64,000 bases of DNA from Gambelia wislizenii (GCA_030847615.1 JAUMIR010000003.1:338897756-338961755); one strand, 5' to 3'; counted from the stretch's first letter, positions 10,241 to 19,644 are shown. Program-made: numbers and translations. Notes: generated from the letters alone by a model not told the origin.

Positions 10241-10770
10241 TGTGGCTGCAAGAGCTCATGGAGATCCAGGAGCTCGATCCAAACGTGCTGCACAAGTCTC
10301 TGCTTAGATTCCTGCGTACCTTCTTCTTCATAGCCGACGCGGCACAGGACGCCATGATTTTTTCCGCCCGTGCGATCGGGGCCCTCACGCTGGCCAGGAG
10401 ATCAGTCTGGCTAAAGCACTGGCAGGTGGATACTCCTACCAGGGCAGCATTGGCCTCAGCGGCCTTTAAGGGCCTTAAACTGTTTGGGGAAGAGGCCCTA
10501 AAAGGTATCCTAGTCGAGACAAAGGACAAAAAGTTGGCCATGCCCTCCACACTCAAGAAGCCAGACAAGAAGAGCGGCAGACGACCCTTTCAGACTTCTC
10601 GTCCCTTTCGTTCCTTTCGGGGATTCGGGAAGCAGCGAAACTACAACTCCTTTCGCCCACCATGGGTTAAGCCAAACTACGTCATCAGACAGAACACTGG
10701 ACCGCAGCCCAACAACAGCAGAAGGGGAGGCTCCAACGCCCAGCGTGGAGGCTCGCGACAACAATCCTGA
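10147..10770 (+). CDS. DIRS Gag-like protein, C-terminal part in the -1 frame
   Basis: The frame reads smoothly from just after the A8 run (RTDAAIKKAHDSAA) through IVWLQELMEIQELDPN, the helical core AQDAMIFSARAIGALTLARR and a basic, Arg/Asn/Ser-rich tail (RPFRSFRGFG, RRGGSNAQRGGS) that could bind nucleic acid. It stops at 10770. There is no convincing own start: the first Met in this frame lies inside the core. It overlaps the next frame by 26 bases. Either a single indel split the gene or ribosomes slip backwards at A_AAA_AAA; the sequence alone cannot tell. Confidence 0.7.
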   Translation, partial: RTDAAIKKAHDSAACGVRSTLAISLFSRAAIVWLQELMEIQELDPNVLHKSLLRFLRTFFFIADAAQDAMIFSARAIGALTLARRSVWLKHWQVDTPTRAALASAAFKGLKLFGEEALKGILVETKDKKLAMPSTLKKPDKKSGRRPFQTSRPFRSFRGFGKQRNYNSFRPPWVKPNYVIRQNTGPQPNNSRRGGSNAQRGGSRQQS

Positions 10771-12658
10771 CTCGGGGTCACCCCCAGTGGGCGGCCGCCT
10801 CAGTCTGTTCCTGCAGCTTTGGTCGAACTCGACAACGGACAGGTGGGTCGTCTCAACAATCACCCACGGGTACAAAATCGAGTTCGACTCAAGGCCAAGG
10901 GGCAGATTTCTCCCAGCCCCAATACCCAAAGACCCAAAGAAGGCGAGAGACCTGACGACAGCCATATCTCACCTAAGACACATAGCAGCCATAGAAGAGG
11001 TACCACCCTCTCAGCGCTTCTTAGGCGTGTACTCCTTCTTCTTCACAGTACCAAAGAAGGATGGCAGCCAGAGGTCCATCCTGGACCTAAAATACACCAA
11101 CAGACACATCACATACAGAAAGTTCCGGATGGAGACGCTTACATCCATAAGGGAGGCGCTCCAACCAGGAGACTTTCTAGCCTCACTCGATCTCTCCGAT
11201 GCGTATATGCACATCATGATCCACGAGGACAGCAGACAATACCTCCGCTTTGCATTCGGGGATCAACACTTCCAGTTCAGGGCCCTTCCATTTGGTCTGG
11301 CCTCAGCACCAAGGGTCTTCACCAAGGTCCTGGTCACCCTAATCGCCAACCTGAGGGCACAGGGAATCCACCTGTACCCATATTTGGACGACATCTTACT
11401 GCATGCGTCCTCTCTGAACAAAGCAGGGAGAGACCTGCAGACCACAATTCACTACCTGCAGGCCCATGGTTTTCTGGTGAACTTCAAAAAGAGCAGCCTG
11501 TCTCCTGCCCGCACCATCGTCCACCTGGGTGTGGAAATAGACACACAACGTTCCAAGATCACCCTGTCCAAGGAGCGACAGGAGGTCCTCCTACGGGAAG
11601 TTCGCACCGTTCGTTTACTAAGGAAGGTACCACTGTCCCTACTAGCCAGACTCCTCGGCCTTATGATATCAGCCTTTGGGGTTGTGCCTTGGGCAAGGTT
11701 CCACTCCAGACCCCTGCAGAACTTCCTGATGCCTTACCAAAAGGAGATCGCATTGAGGAAGTCCCCTCTCCTTCTCCTCCCACAGCATGTGAAGGATTCG
11801 CTGGCCTGGTGGTCTCAGATGAAGACAGTCAGCAAGGGTTCTCCGTTCACAGTACCCCAGGCGATCCTGGTCACCTCCGATGCGAGCCTACGGGGCTGGG
11901 GAGCACACTGTCAGGGACAAGTGACGCAAGGGATTTGGAGCCCACAGGAAAAGACGCACAGCATCAACTGGTTGGAGCTACGAGCGGCTCGCTTGGCCCT
12001 GCAACACTTCACCCCAGTCCTGAGGGGTCAACACGTCATGGTGATGACGGACAACACTACAGCCCGATCGTACATAGCGAAACAAGGAGGTTTGAGATCC
12101 CGGTCCCTGCAACAGGAAGCGGATCTCATCTTCCTCTGGGCCGAACGGACGGTGCAGTCCCTTGCGGCTCAGTACCTGCAGGGGGAACGCAATCAACAAG
12201 CGGACTACCTGAGCAGATACTCGGTTCTACCCGGAGAGTGGGAGCTAAACGACGACGTGTTCACTCAGGTCCAGGCCAGGTTCGGCCAGCTGGAGGTGGA
12301 CATGTTCGCGACAAGATCAAACGCCAAGCTGGACAGGTTCTTCGCCAGGTTCTTTCACCACAACGCCGAAGGCACGGACGCCCTACGATCCCCTTGGCCG
12401 GCCGGTCTCCTATACCTGTTTCCCCCACCTCCCCTCATAGGGAAAGTCTGTCGGAAGATTCGCCAGGAGAAGGCACAAGTGGTCCTGATAGCGCCACATT
12501 GGCCGAGGCGCCCCTGGTTCTCCGAGTTGATGGACATGAGGGTTCAGAGCCAGTGGCGTCTACCTCAGAGACCCGACCTTCTTCATCAGGGTCCGATCCT
12601 CCACCCAGATCCAAGCTGGTTACAACTGACAGCCTGGAGATTGAGCGGCAAGCCCTAA
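10745..12658 (+). CDS. DIRS reverse transcriptase / RNase H / methyltransferase-like polyprotein
   Basis: 637 codons open; the first codon is GTG, so the true start or translation route is unknown. The reverse transcriptase copies the element RNA. It shows KKDGSQRSILDLKYTNRHI (about residue 105), LASLDLSDAYMHI, ALPFGLASAPRVFTKVL and the catalytic YLDD at residues 213-216. The RNase H domain follows with the acidic set D379 (TSDAS), E411 (WLELRAARLAL), D436 (MTDNTTA) and D487 (NQQADYLSR). The last part, from VDMFATRSN (near residue 519) through YLFPPPPLIGKV and VLIAPHWPRRPWF, is the domain called DAM-like methyltransferase in DIRS elements. All expected motifs are present and uninterrupted. 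It overlaps the recombinase frame, in the +2 relation, for most of its length. Confidence 0.9.
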   Translation: MEARDNNPDSGSPPVGGRLSLFLQLWSNSTTDRWVVSTITHGYKIEFDSRPRGRFLPAPIPKDPKKARDLTTAISHLRHIAAIEEVPPSQRFLGVYSFFFTVPKKDGSQRSILDLKYTNRHITYRKFRMETLTSIREALQPGDFLASLDLSDAYMHIMIHEDSRQYLRFAFGDQHFQFRALPFGLASAPRVFTKVLVTLIANLRAQGIHLYPYLDDILLHASSLNKAGRDLQTTIHYLQAHGFLVNFKKSSLSPARTIVHLGVEIDTQRSKITLSKERQEVLLREVRTVRLLRKVPLSLLARLLGLMISAFGVVPWARFHSRPLQNFLMPYQKEIALRKSPLLLLPQHVKDSLAWWSQMKTVSKGSPFTVPQAILVTSDASLRGWGAHCQGQVTQGIWSPQEKTHSINWLELRAARLALQHFTPVLRGQHVMVMTDNTTARSYIAKQGGLRSRSLQQEADLIFLWAERTVQSLAAQYLQGERNQQADYLSRYSVLPGEWELNDDVFTQVQARFGQLEVDMFATRSNAKLDRFFARFFHHNAEGTDALRSPWPAGLLYLFPPPPLIGKVCRKIRQEKAQVVLIAPHWPRRPWFSELMDMRVQSQWRLPQRPDLLHQGPILHPDPSWLQLTAWRLSGKP

Positions 12659-13686
12659 GAGAACATGGATACGACGATTCAGTCATTAGTACCCTTCTTT
12701 CCTCTAGGCGCGTGTCCACCAGGAGGATCTATGAAGCTACATGGCGAGCCTTCAAGAGATGGTGTGCCCCTCGCCAATTGATCGCTGAAGAAGCTTCGGT
12801 GAAACACATCCTGGCATTCTTACAGAAAGGCCTCGAGGCGGGCTTACGACCAAATACCCTGAAGAGACAGGTGGCCGCTCTGTCGGCCTTCCTCACAGCA
12901 CAGGACGGAAACCGCCTCTCATCGCACCCCCATATCAGGCGTTTCCTCAGGGGTGCCTCGATAGTTTCACCCCCGGTGCGGCACAGGTTTCCGTCGTGGA
13001 ACCTCTCCCTAGTCCTCAGGCAACTCATGAAGCACCCGTTTGAACCGTTGCGCACAGTTTCCCTTAGAATTCTCACCATCAAGGTTGCCTTCCTAGTGGC
13101 CATCACCTCAGCGCGAAGAGTGTCGGAGTTGGCCTCTCTGTCAATTAGGGAACACCTGTGTTCCTTTACCAAGGATGTAGTGACCCTACACCCAGACCCG
13201 TCATTCAAACCAAAGGTAGTCTCCGAGTTCCATGTCTCGCAGCCCTTGATTCTGCCCTCCTTTTGCCCTGACCCTTCGCACCCGAAGGAGAAGCTCTGGC
13301 ATAACTTGGACGTCAGGAGGGCCCTGAAGATCTACATTAGACGTACTGCCCCCATCAGACGTTGCGACGCCCTATTCGTCTCTTTCTCTCAGACAGCCAT
13401 AGGGTCCAGAGCTTCGCAGAAGACCATTGCTTCCTGGATCAGGGCTTGTATCTTCGAGGCCTATGACTCAGCTAGGCTTCCCAGACCTTCAGGGGTCACG
13501 GCACATTCGACTAGGTCAGCCGCGACATCCGCGGTCTTCTCCACTAACGCTTCCCTGGTAGAAATCTGCAGGGCAGCAACCTGGAGCACACCGTCCACCT
13601 TCATTAGACACTATAAGGTGGATAAGTTCCGTTCCGCCGAGGCGAACTTCGGTCGGAGGGTGCTCCAGGAGGTGCTCAGAGACTGA
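10819..13686 (+). CDS. DIRS tyrosine recombinase (C-terminal part of a long open frame)
   Basis: The frame is open for 955 codons and begins with a TTG, but the recombinase itself is recognisable only from about 12640 (RRVSTRRIYEATWRAF) to the stop at 13686. The enzyme integrates the circular DNA intermediate. The core-binding part is RRIYEATWRAFKRWCAPR...HILAFL; the catalytic part has Arg766/767 in TSARRVSELA, His896-x-x-Arg899 in AHSTRSA and Tyr932 in IRHYKVDKF, the R...H-x-x-R...Y set of tyrosine recombinases. Codons 1-610 lie entirely over the RT frame and have no recognisable domain; they may be translated or only happen to be open. Overlap of recombinase and RT frames is usual in DIRS elements, but 1.8 kb is long. 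Confidence 0.85.
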   Translation: MVELDNGQVGRLNNHPRVQNRVRLKAKGQISPSPNTQRPKEGERPDDSHISPKTHSSHRRGTTLSALLRRVLLLLHSTKEGWQPEVHPGPKIHQQTHHIQKVPDGDAYIHKGGAPTRRLSSLTRSLRCVYAHHDPRGQQTIPPLCIRGSTLPVQGPSIWSGLSTKGLHQGPGHPNRQPEGTGNPPVPIFGRHLTACVLSEQSRERPADHNSLPAGPWFSGELQKEQPVSCPHHRPPGCGNRHTTFQDHPVQGATGGPPTGSSHRSFTKEGTTVPTSQTPRPYDISLWGCALGKVPLQTPAELPDALPKGDRIEEVPSPSPPTACEGFAGLVVSDEDSQQGFSVHSTPGDPGHLRCEPTGLGSTLSGTSDARDLEPTGKDAQHQLVGATSGSLGPATLHPSPEGSTRHGDDGQHYSPIVHSETRRFEIPVPATGSGSHLPLGRTDGAVPCGSVPAGGTQSTSGLPEQILGSTRRVGAKRRRVHSGPGQVRPAGGGHVRDKIKRQAGQVLRQVLSPQRRRHGRPTIPLAGRSPIPVSPTSPHRESLSEDSPGEGTSGPDSATLAEAPLVLRVDGHEGSEPVASTSETRPSSSGSDPPPRSKLVTTDSLEIERQALREHGYDDSVISTLLSSRRVSTRRIYEATWRAFKRWCAPRQLIAEEASVKHILAFLQKGLEAGLRPNTLKRQVAALSAFLTAQDGNRLSSHPHIRRFLRGASIVSPPVRHRFPSWNLSLVLRQLMKHPFEPLRTVSLRILTIKVAFLVAITSARRVSELASLSIREHLCSFTKDVVTLHPDPSFKPKVVSEFHVSQPLILPSFCPDPSHPKEKLWHNLDVRRALKIYIRRTAPIRRCDALFVSFSQTAIGSRASQKTIASWIRACIFEAYDSARLPRPSGVTAHSTRSAATSAVFSTNASLVEICRAATWSTPSTFIRHYKVDKFRSAEANFGRRVLQEVLRD

Positions 13687-13737
13687 GTCCGCCAATCCCG
13701 CAGTCACTCCCGCCCTATTAAGTCAGCTTGGGCACGT

Positions 13738-13840
13738 CCCAGATGTAAAGGAACCGCATCACCCCTCCCTCAGAGAATGCCACATTGGTTACTTACCGTG
13801 AAGGTGCATTCTTGAGGGAGTGGGGTGATGCGGGTCCTTT
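13738..13840. repeat. DIRS internal complementary region
   Basis: The first half (about 13738-13779) is the reverse complement of the start of the left terminal repeat; the second half (about 13776-13840) is the reverse complement of the end of the right terminal repeat. The two halves share one GAAT, the complement of the ATTC found at both outer ends. This is the template that joins the two termini when a circle is made. Confidence 0.85.
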
Positions 13841-13960
13841 CCCCGCCCAGTGACTGCGTGCGTTTTTCCTTACATGGCGGTACCCTTATTATTTAGCGCT
13901 GCTTAATGTTATTTGACTTAAACGATTTCTTTAGTCCTTACAGGGCTTTGCTAGTCAGTG

Positions 13961-14139
13961 AACTGGCCTCGTGGCTCCAGGATGGAGGAGATGAAGACAA
14001 AGAAATTTGAATATGAAGAGGCTTAATGTAACTTCCTGCTACACCTGGGCGGTGACTGACGAAACCCAGATGTAAAGGACCCGCATCACCCCACTCCCTC
14101 AAGAATGCACCTTCACGGTAAGTAACCAATGTGGCATTC
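13961..14139. repeat. DIRS right inverted terminal repeat
   Basis: Reverse complement of the left terminal repeat over about 135 bp (aactggcctcgtggctcc to about 14100), then a right-specific extension ending in gtggcATTC at 14139, which is copied in the internal complementary region. Confidence 0.85.
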
Positions 14140-14311
14140 ATGAAGAACTTCTGTGAGCAAAAAGTGGCACCTTTTCCTTCCATGCGACACAGAAGGAACA
14201 CGGAGGGTAATGTGAGAGGGACGGCGGTGTCCAAAAAGGACCCCCTGCCATGAAACAGGTGCATACCTCTCCCGAGCCCTCTGCAGCACTTTTACGTGTC
14301 TGAAAAAGTCC
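14140..14311. mobile_element. Right arm and loop remnant of the foldback hosting DIRS
   Basis: 14140-14158 is loop sequence with no partner on the left; 14159-14311 is the reverse complement of the left arm. Ends gtctgaaaaagtcc and then TA. Confidence 0.75.
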
Positions 14312-14654
14312 TAGGTCTACTGATTCTGGCACTGGAGTAGATATATAGCCACCCTGACTAGCAACCACTGATAGCCCTAACCCTCACGAACACGCTTCTA
14401 AAGCCAGCAAGGTTTGCAGCCATAACTACATCCTATGGCAGTAAAACCTATGGTTTAACCATGTGCTGGATAAAGAAGAATTTCTTGTCATTTTTCCGAA
14501 ATATCTGCAGTGGATGAGCCTAGGTTCTAGGATTTTGAGAGCGGGGAAGCAAGCTTTCTCCTATCTAGTTTCTTTGTACCCTACCTAATTTTATACCCCT
14601 CTACCTTGTCTTCCTTTACTTGCATTTTTTCTAAGTTAATAACCTCAACCATTT

Positions 14655-14975
14655 CATTAGCTTTCAGAGCTTCGCAGGCTTCCTCATCAGGCAAAATGGT
14701 AAAATAGCACATAGGATAGATGCAAATGAAGTTCTCAGAGTGGATGAGAGAGGCTCCCTCTTTTCAAATGGAGAAGCCAAACTTTATTGCATGTTTTATT
14801 GCCCTTGTTCCTGCTCAGCTTGTGACCATGGGAGGGGGTCACTTTTAATCTACACGCACTGCCTATAACATCCAAAATACAGACACTGTGACCATACCCT
14901 GTCACTTTCTTCCCCCTATCTGCTGTTTTACCATCTTTGCCTGATGAAGAAGTCTGTGAAGCTTCAAAAACTAGT
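14655..14975. repeat. Inverted repeat pair, possible Penelope-like terminal sequence
   Basis: The stretch agagcttcgcaggcttcc...catcaggcaaa (14664-14708) is the reverse complement of tttgcctgatgaagaagtc...gaagctt (about 14932-14972). The separating 220 bp has no frame. Inverted ends of this kind are typical of Penelope-like elements, but no RT is present, so the class is tentative. Confidence 0.45.
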
Positions 14976-15020
14976 TTGCTATATTTAGCACCTTTTCTTT
15001 GGCCCGATAAAGGTACAGAC

Positions 15021-15076
15021 CCTCCAACATTTCACAGCCAAGCAACATCAGACTGTATTGAAGATTCTAAATGTTA
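15021..15076 (-). repeat. Dispersed repeat family X, copy 1, left piece
   Basis: Matches in reverse the end of the X copy at 31380-31460 (ccaacatttcaca, caagcaacatcag). The copy continues after the Penelope insertion at 19645. The last nine bases (taaatgtta, 15068-15076) are repeated at 19636-19644. Confidence 0.65.
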
Positions 15077-15328
15077 AGTCGAAGGCTTTCATGGCCAGCA
15101 TCCATAGATTTTCCTTTGTTTTTTTCCGGGCTGTGAGGCTGTGTTCTGGAATAGTTTCTTTCTTAACTTTTCACCTGCATCTGTGGCTGGCATCTTCAGA
15201 GAATGGTTGGGTATGAGTATGTGTGGAGTTTATATATTGTGAATCCCTGTTGGAGAGTATATGTAAATTTGTGTAATCGAATGGTTAGTTTCTGAGTATA
15301 GAAACGGAAGAATTATTAGTGTCTGTTT

Positions 15329-16751
15329 CAAACTGGCTTTAGGATGGGATTTGGAGTTGAGACAGCCATCGTTGCCTTAGCTGATGACCTTCGCCAAAGC
15401 ATCAACAGGTGACCCTGTTGGTGCTACTGAATGGCTTTTGACACAATAGATCATGACATCCTCTTGGATCACCTGAGAGGCTTGGAATCAGAGGCACTGG
15501 ATTGCAGTGGTTCTGCTCTTTCCTCTTGGGTAGATTCCAGAGGGTGATGTTTGGGGACAGTTGCTCTGCAAGGAAAGAGCTTAATTGTGGCGTCCCACAA
15601 GGTGCCATCCTGTCCCCGATGCTATTCAACATATATATGAAGCCACTGGGAGAGATCATCCAGAGCCATGGGGCAGGATGTTATCAGTACACCCAGATAT
15701 ATTTCTCCATGTCTTGGTCTTCAGCTCTGGCTTCAGATGGTGTCTCTTCTCTCAATGAATGTCCTAGGGCAGCAATGGACTGGATGAGGGAAAACAAATC
15801 GAAGCTGAATCCAGACAAAACAGAGGTTCTCACGGTAGCAGCCCTGAACCCAGGTATTAGGATACAACCTCCAGTCATGCTCTCCTCCAAGGACTGTGTT
15901 CGCAGTCTGGGGGTACTCATGGACTTGTTGTTCCAGATGATGAATCCGGTAAATGCGACGGTCAGGAGCGCCTGTTATCAGCTTCGGCTGATCCGCCAGC
16001 TGTGCCCTTTCCTGGAAGTCGGGGATCTTGAGACCATGGTACATGCTCTGGTAACCTCTCATCTTGATTTCTGTAATGCACTCTATATGGGGCTACCCTC
16101 GTGCTTGGTCTGGAAACTTCAACTAGTACAGAATATGGCAGCCAGAAGGTTTCAGGTACATCTAGAAGAGACCATATAACACCAATCTTAAGACCACTTC
16201 ACTGGCTGCCCAATAGTTTCTGGGCCCAGTACAAGGTGTTGGTTATCACCTTTAAAGCCCTAAATGGCTTGGGTCCAAGCTATCTTTGGGACCGTCTCCT
16301 TCCATATAAACCTCCCTGTGCATTCAGGTCCATTGGGAGGAATTTGCTACAACCCTTAAAAATTAGGCTTTCTTCAACCTCACAGAGGACCTTTTTGGCT
16401 ATTGCTCCCAGATTATGGAATGGCCTGCCGCATGAGGTCCATCATATTACCAATTTAAATAGCTTTTAAAAAGCTCTTAAGATGGATCTCTTCCAGCAGG
16501 CCTTTCCTGAATAGATACCTGGCCATCAGAAAGAAAAATTTAATTTGTCCTGATCCTGATACAGCCACTGTTTATTGTTTATTGTTATTTTTAGTATTTA
16601 TTGAATATGTTTTAATTTTTTGGATTATTTAATTGTATTTTAAGGGGGGTGGGATGGAGGGTTTTAGATGTATATTTTAAAATGTGGTAAGCCACCCCGA
16701 TTGCATTTTGTAGAGGGGCAGGATATAAATACATTTTATTATTCTTGTTGT
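15329..16751 (+). pseudogene. L2-type LINE, truncated, inserted in the Penelope arm
   Basis: A 5'-truncated non-LTR retrotransposon. The plus-strand frames give FDTIDHDILLDHLRGLG, then (15502-16179) LLGRFQRVMFGDSCSARK, LNCGVPQGAILSPMLFNIYMKPLGE, the C-terminal RT part VRSACYQLRLIRQLCPFLE, and after a frame change HITPILRPLHWLPNSFWAQYKVL and PRLWNGLPHEV. The YADD motif is damaged (QYTQIYFS at the expected place) and early stops occur near 15405. The 3' UTR ends in gtaagccaccccg...ggcaggatataaata and a short attatt tail. It separates tagtgtctgttt from ttgtttggataatgg of the Penelope arm, whose uninterrupted version is seen in the right half near 19400-19440. Confidence 0.8.
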
Positions 16752-17000
16752 TGTTTGGATAATGGTTGATTGATGGGCCATTATCTGCTGGAGACCCCCC
16801 TGTCCCTGGGTGGAATTCCTTTGTAAGTGTTGAGTTTTGATTCTGTTAGAAGCCAGATTTTGTTTACTTTTAGGGTTTCTTCATTCCTGTTGAAGTTATA
16901 CAGGTGTTTGTGGATTTCAATACCTTTTTTGTGCATGATAGTTGTTGGCCTGGTCCAGAATTTCTATGTTTTTATATAACATTTTGTGTCCAGGTTGGTT

Positions 17001-18080
17001 TTTTTTAATTTATTTTTTACATTATAATTTTTATTTTTGCTTATCAGCTTCAATTACCATATTTACAATATTTATGTCTTCTAGTATATTCAATTTTACA
17101 GTCCATATCATAGTCTGAATCATCCATATCTCAGTTCCAAATCATAATACAGATCATTTATCCTCTAACTCTCTTTCACACTCTTTAACATAAAATCTTA
17201 CCCACATCTACCTCCTCTACAATCAACAATCATACCTCTCATATATTCAGTCTTCCATTCCTCTTTCGTTACTTCCTGTTGGGGCCACCGTTATTGATTC
17301 TTTTCCAATTATTAGTTTATTTGCCTTAATCTTATTGGCAAATAAGATTTACAATGACGTATATAACTATGTTATACCGTTACTAGGTAAACCAAACTCA
17401 CTTCCTACTTTCTTTTCTACACAAGAAACTCCGTTTTTATCCAACTTCCCCATATTACACTCAGGTATTCCTTAGTCTCATTCCATTCAGATCCAAATTC
17501 TTTAACATTCTTGTCTCTAATCATAGCTGTTAATTTATCCATATAAATCAATTCAAACACTTTGACTGTCCACTCCTCCCATGTAGGAATACTCTCCAAT
17601 TTCCAGTGTTTAGCATAAACAATTCTAGCAGCCAAGATTAAGGTAAATAAAATTCTCTCCTTTCCTTTATCCATGCTCTCATTAAAAATACATAAAAAAA
17701 TATTTAACAGGATACATTTGAGAGTGAACTTTAAGAATTTTTTCTATTGAAGAGTGGATCATTTCCCAAAATTTTTGGGCTTGATTACATGACCACCAAC
17801 CGTGATAGAATGTTCCTATTTCTTTTTTACATTTCCAACATGGATTACTAGAATTCTTATACATACATGATAATTTTTCAGGTGTCATGTACCACCTATG
17901 AAACATTTTCCAGCAGTTTTCTTTCAAATCTTGACTAGCTGTCAGTGACATTGTCTGATTCCAAAGTTTCTCCCATTGATCATACATTATTGGCTTTTTT
18001 ATATTCTGTGCCCATTTAATCATGGGATCTTTCACCACCTCATCCTCACACTCCCATTTTAACAGGATCTTATAGATCCT
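17001..18080 (-). pseudogene. L1 LINE 3' fragment (ORF2 end and 3' UTR), antisense
   Basis: The minus strand encodes the end of an L1 ORF2: MIKWAQNIKKPIMYDQWEKL, SLTASQDLKENCWKM, RWYMTPEKLSCMY, CWKCKKEIGTFYHGWWSC, then RILFTLILAARIVYAKHWKLE and IPTWEEWTVKV. It parallels the intact-length L1 at 49290-49884. Its poly(A) end is the T-rich run at 17001-17008. A 10-bp target duplication, caggttggtt, is at 16991-17000 and 18081-18090. 5'-truncated and frame-broken. Confidence 0.85.
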
Positions 18081-18212
18081 CAGGTTGGTTTATAACATGT
18101 TCTGCTACTGCTGATTTTTCTGGCTGGCCCAGTCTGCAGTGTCTCTCATGTTCCTTGATTTGTGTTTGCACACTGCATTTAGTGGTCCTTATGTAAACTT
18201 GTCCACAGCTGC

Positions 18213-19385
18213 ATGGTATGCAGTAAACTCCTGAGGTCATCACAGTCTTGTTCAGACAACTACCTCACCACAAGCTACTTCCAGTGGGATAACAAATTCT
18301 ATGAACAGATAGATGGGGTAGCCATGGGCAGCCCCCTGAGCCCCATGATAGCAAACTTTTACATGGACCATTTTGAAAAGCAAGCCCTGGAAACAGCACC
18401 AAAAAAGCCCACAACATGGTTTCAATATGTGGATGACACTTTCATAATTTGGAACCACAAAGAAGAAGATTTGGTCTCATTCCTGAACCACCTGAACAGT
18501 ATCCACCCAAATATCCAATTCAAGATGGGAAAAGTGAAGGAAGGAATACTGCCATTCTTGGATGTCATCCACAAACCAAACCAATGGTTAGGCCACAAGG
18601 TATACAGAAACCCCCCACAAATGGACAGATACCTGCACAAGAATCAATCATCACCCAGGACAAAGAAGAAAGCACAATAAAAACATTGGTAGACCATGCA
18701 AAAAGGATCTGCAAACCCCACTACCTGGAGGATGAACTGAGGCACCTAAACTGGGCCCTACAGGCTAATGGTTACTCCAGATCAGACATCAGAAGAGCAG
18801 CCAGACCCAGAAAAAACCATAGGACTGAAGAAGGAAAACAGCCACCCAAAGGGAAGGTATTTTTTACCATACATCAAAGGAGTCACAGACAGAATAGGAA
18901 AACTGATGAGGAAACACAACCTCCAAACAATCTACAGACCAACCAAGAAAATCCAAAAAATTCTACACTCAGCAAAGGACAAAAGAGACCCTCTCACAGC
19001 TTCAGGAGTTTACTGCATACCGTGCAGCTGTGGACAAGTTTACATAGGGACCAATAAACACAGTGTGCAAACATGAATCAAGGAACATGAGAGACACTGC
19101 AGACTGGGCCAGCCAGAAAAATCAGCAGTAGCAGAACATGTTAGAAACCAACCTGAACACAAAATGTTGTTTAAAAACCCAGAAATTCTGGACCAGGCCA
19201 ACAACTATCACGTCAGAATGCACAGAGAAGCTATTGAAATCCACAAACACCTGGACAACTTCAACAGGAAAGAAGAAACCCTAAAAGTAAACAAAATCTG
19301 GCTTCCAGTTTTAAAAACAATAGAATCAAAACTCAACACTTACAAAGGAATTCCACGCAGGGACAGGGGGATCTCCAGCAGATAA
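18213..19385 (+). pseudogene. Penelope-like reverse transcriptase with GIY-YIG endonuclease
   Basis: The RT part (18240-18665) shows YFQWDNKFYEQIDGVAMGSP, SPMIANFYMDHFE and the catalytic YVDD (residues 72-75 of the 18213 frame), followed by LPFLDV. The frame then shifts to TLVDHAKRICKPHYLEDELR and back to YFLPYIKGVTDRIGKLMRKH, TIYRPTKKIQ and the GIY-YIG endonuclease start SGVYCIPCSCGQVYIG (about 19000-19047). A TGA at 19074 cuts that domain; the same frame resumes with the rest of the domain and a C-terminal tail to 19385. Two frameshifts and at least one stop make it a pseudogene. RT plus GIY-YIG identifies a Penelope/Neptune-type element; this endonuclease makes the target cut. Confidence 0.85.
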
Positions 19386-19644
19386 TGGCCCATCAACCAA
19401 CCATTAGCCAAACAGACACTAATCCTCCTTGCATTTCTATACCCAGAAACTAACCATTCAATTACATAAATTTACATATACTCCCCAACAGGGGTTCACA
19501 ATATATAAACTCTACATACACTCCTACCCAACCATTCTCTGAAGGTGCCAGCCACCGATGCAGGCGAAATGTCAGAAAGAAACTATTCCAGAACACAGCC
19601 TCACAGCCTGGAAAAAACCCAAGAAAAACCCATTGTAAATGTTA

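Larger units (their letters stand above)
7747..14139 (+). mobile_element. Complete DIRS-type tyrosine-recombinase retrotransposon
   Basis: About 6.4 kb. In order it has a left inverted terminal repeat (7747-7892), Gag (8180-10770 in two frames), RT/RNase H/methyltransferase-like frame (10745-12658), tyrosine recombinase frame (ends 13686), an internal complementary region (13738-13840) and a right inverted terminal repeat (13961-14139). This is the classical DIRS1-group layout, which replicates through a circular intermediate and integrates by a recombinase instead of a DDE integrase, without target duplication. The catalytic frames are open. GC content is much higher than the flanks, consistent with a recent arrival. 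Confidence 0.9.
15077..19635 (+). mobile_element. Penelope-like element with inverted arms, nested insertions
   Basis: The body (about 18240-19635) encodes a reverse transcriptase and a GIY-YIG endonuclease on the plus strand. The left arm (15077-15328, 16752-17000, 18081-18239) is an inverted copy of the body 3' part (19013-19635), giving long inverted repeats around the element, a known Penelope feature. The arm is split by an L2-type LINE and by an L1 fragment. A 9-bp direct repeat, taaatgtta, flanks the whole. The element is dead: its coding part has frameshifts and a stop. Confidence 0.8.
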
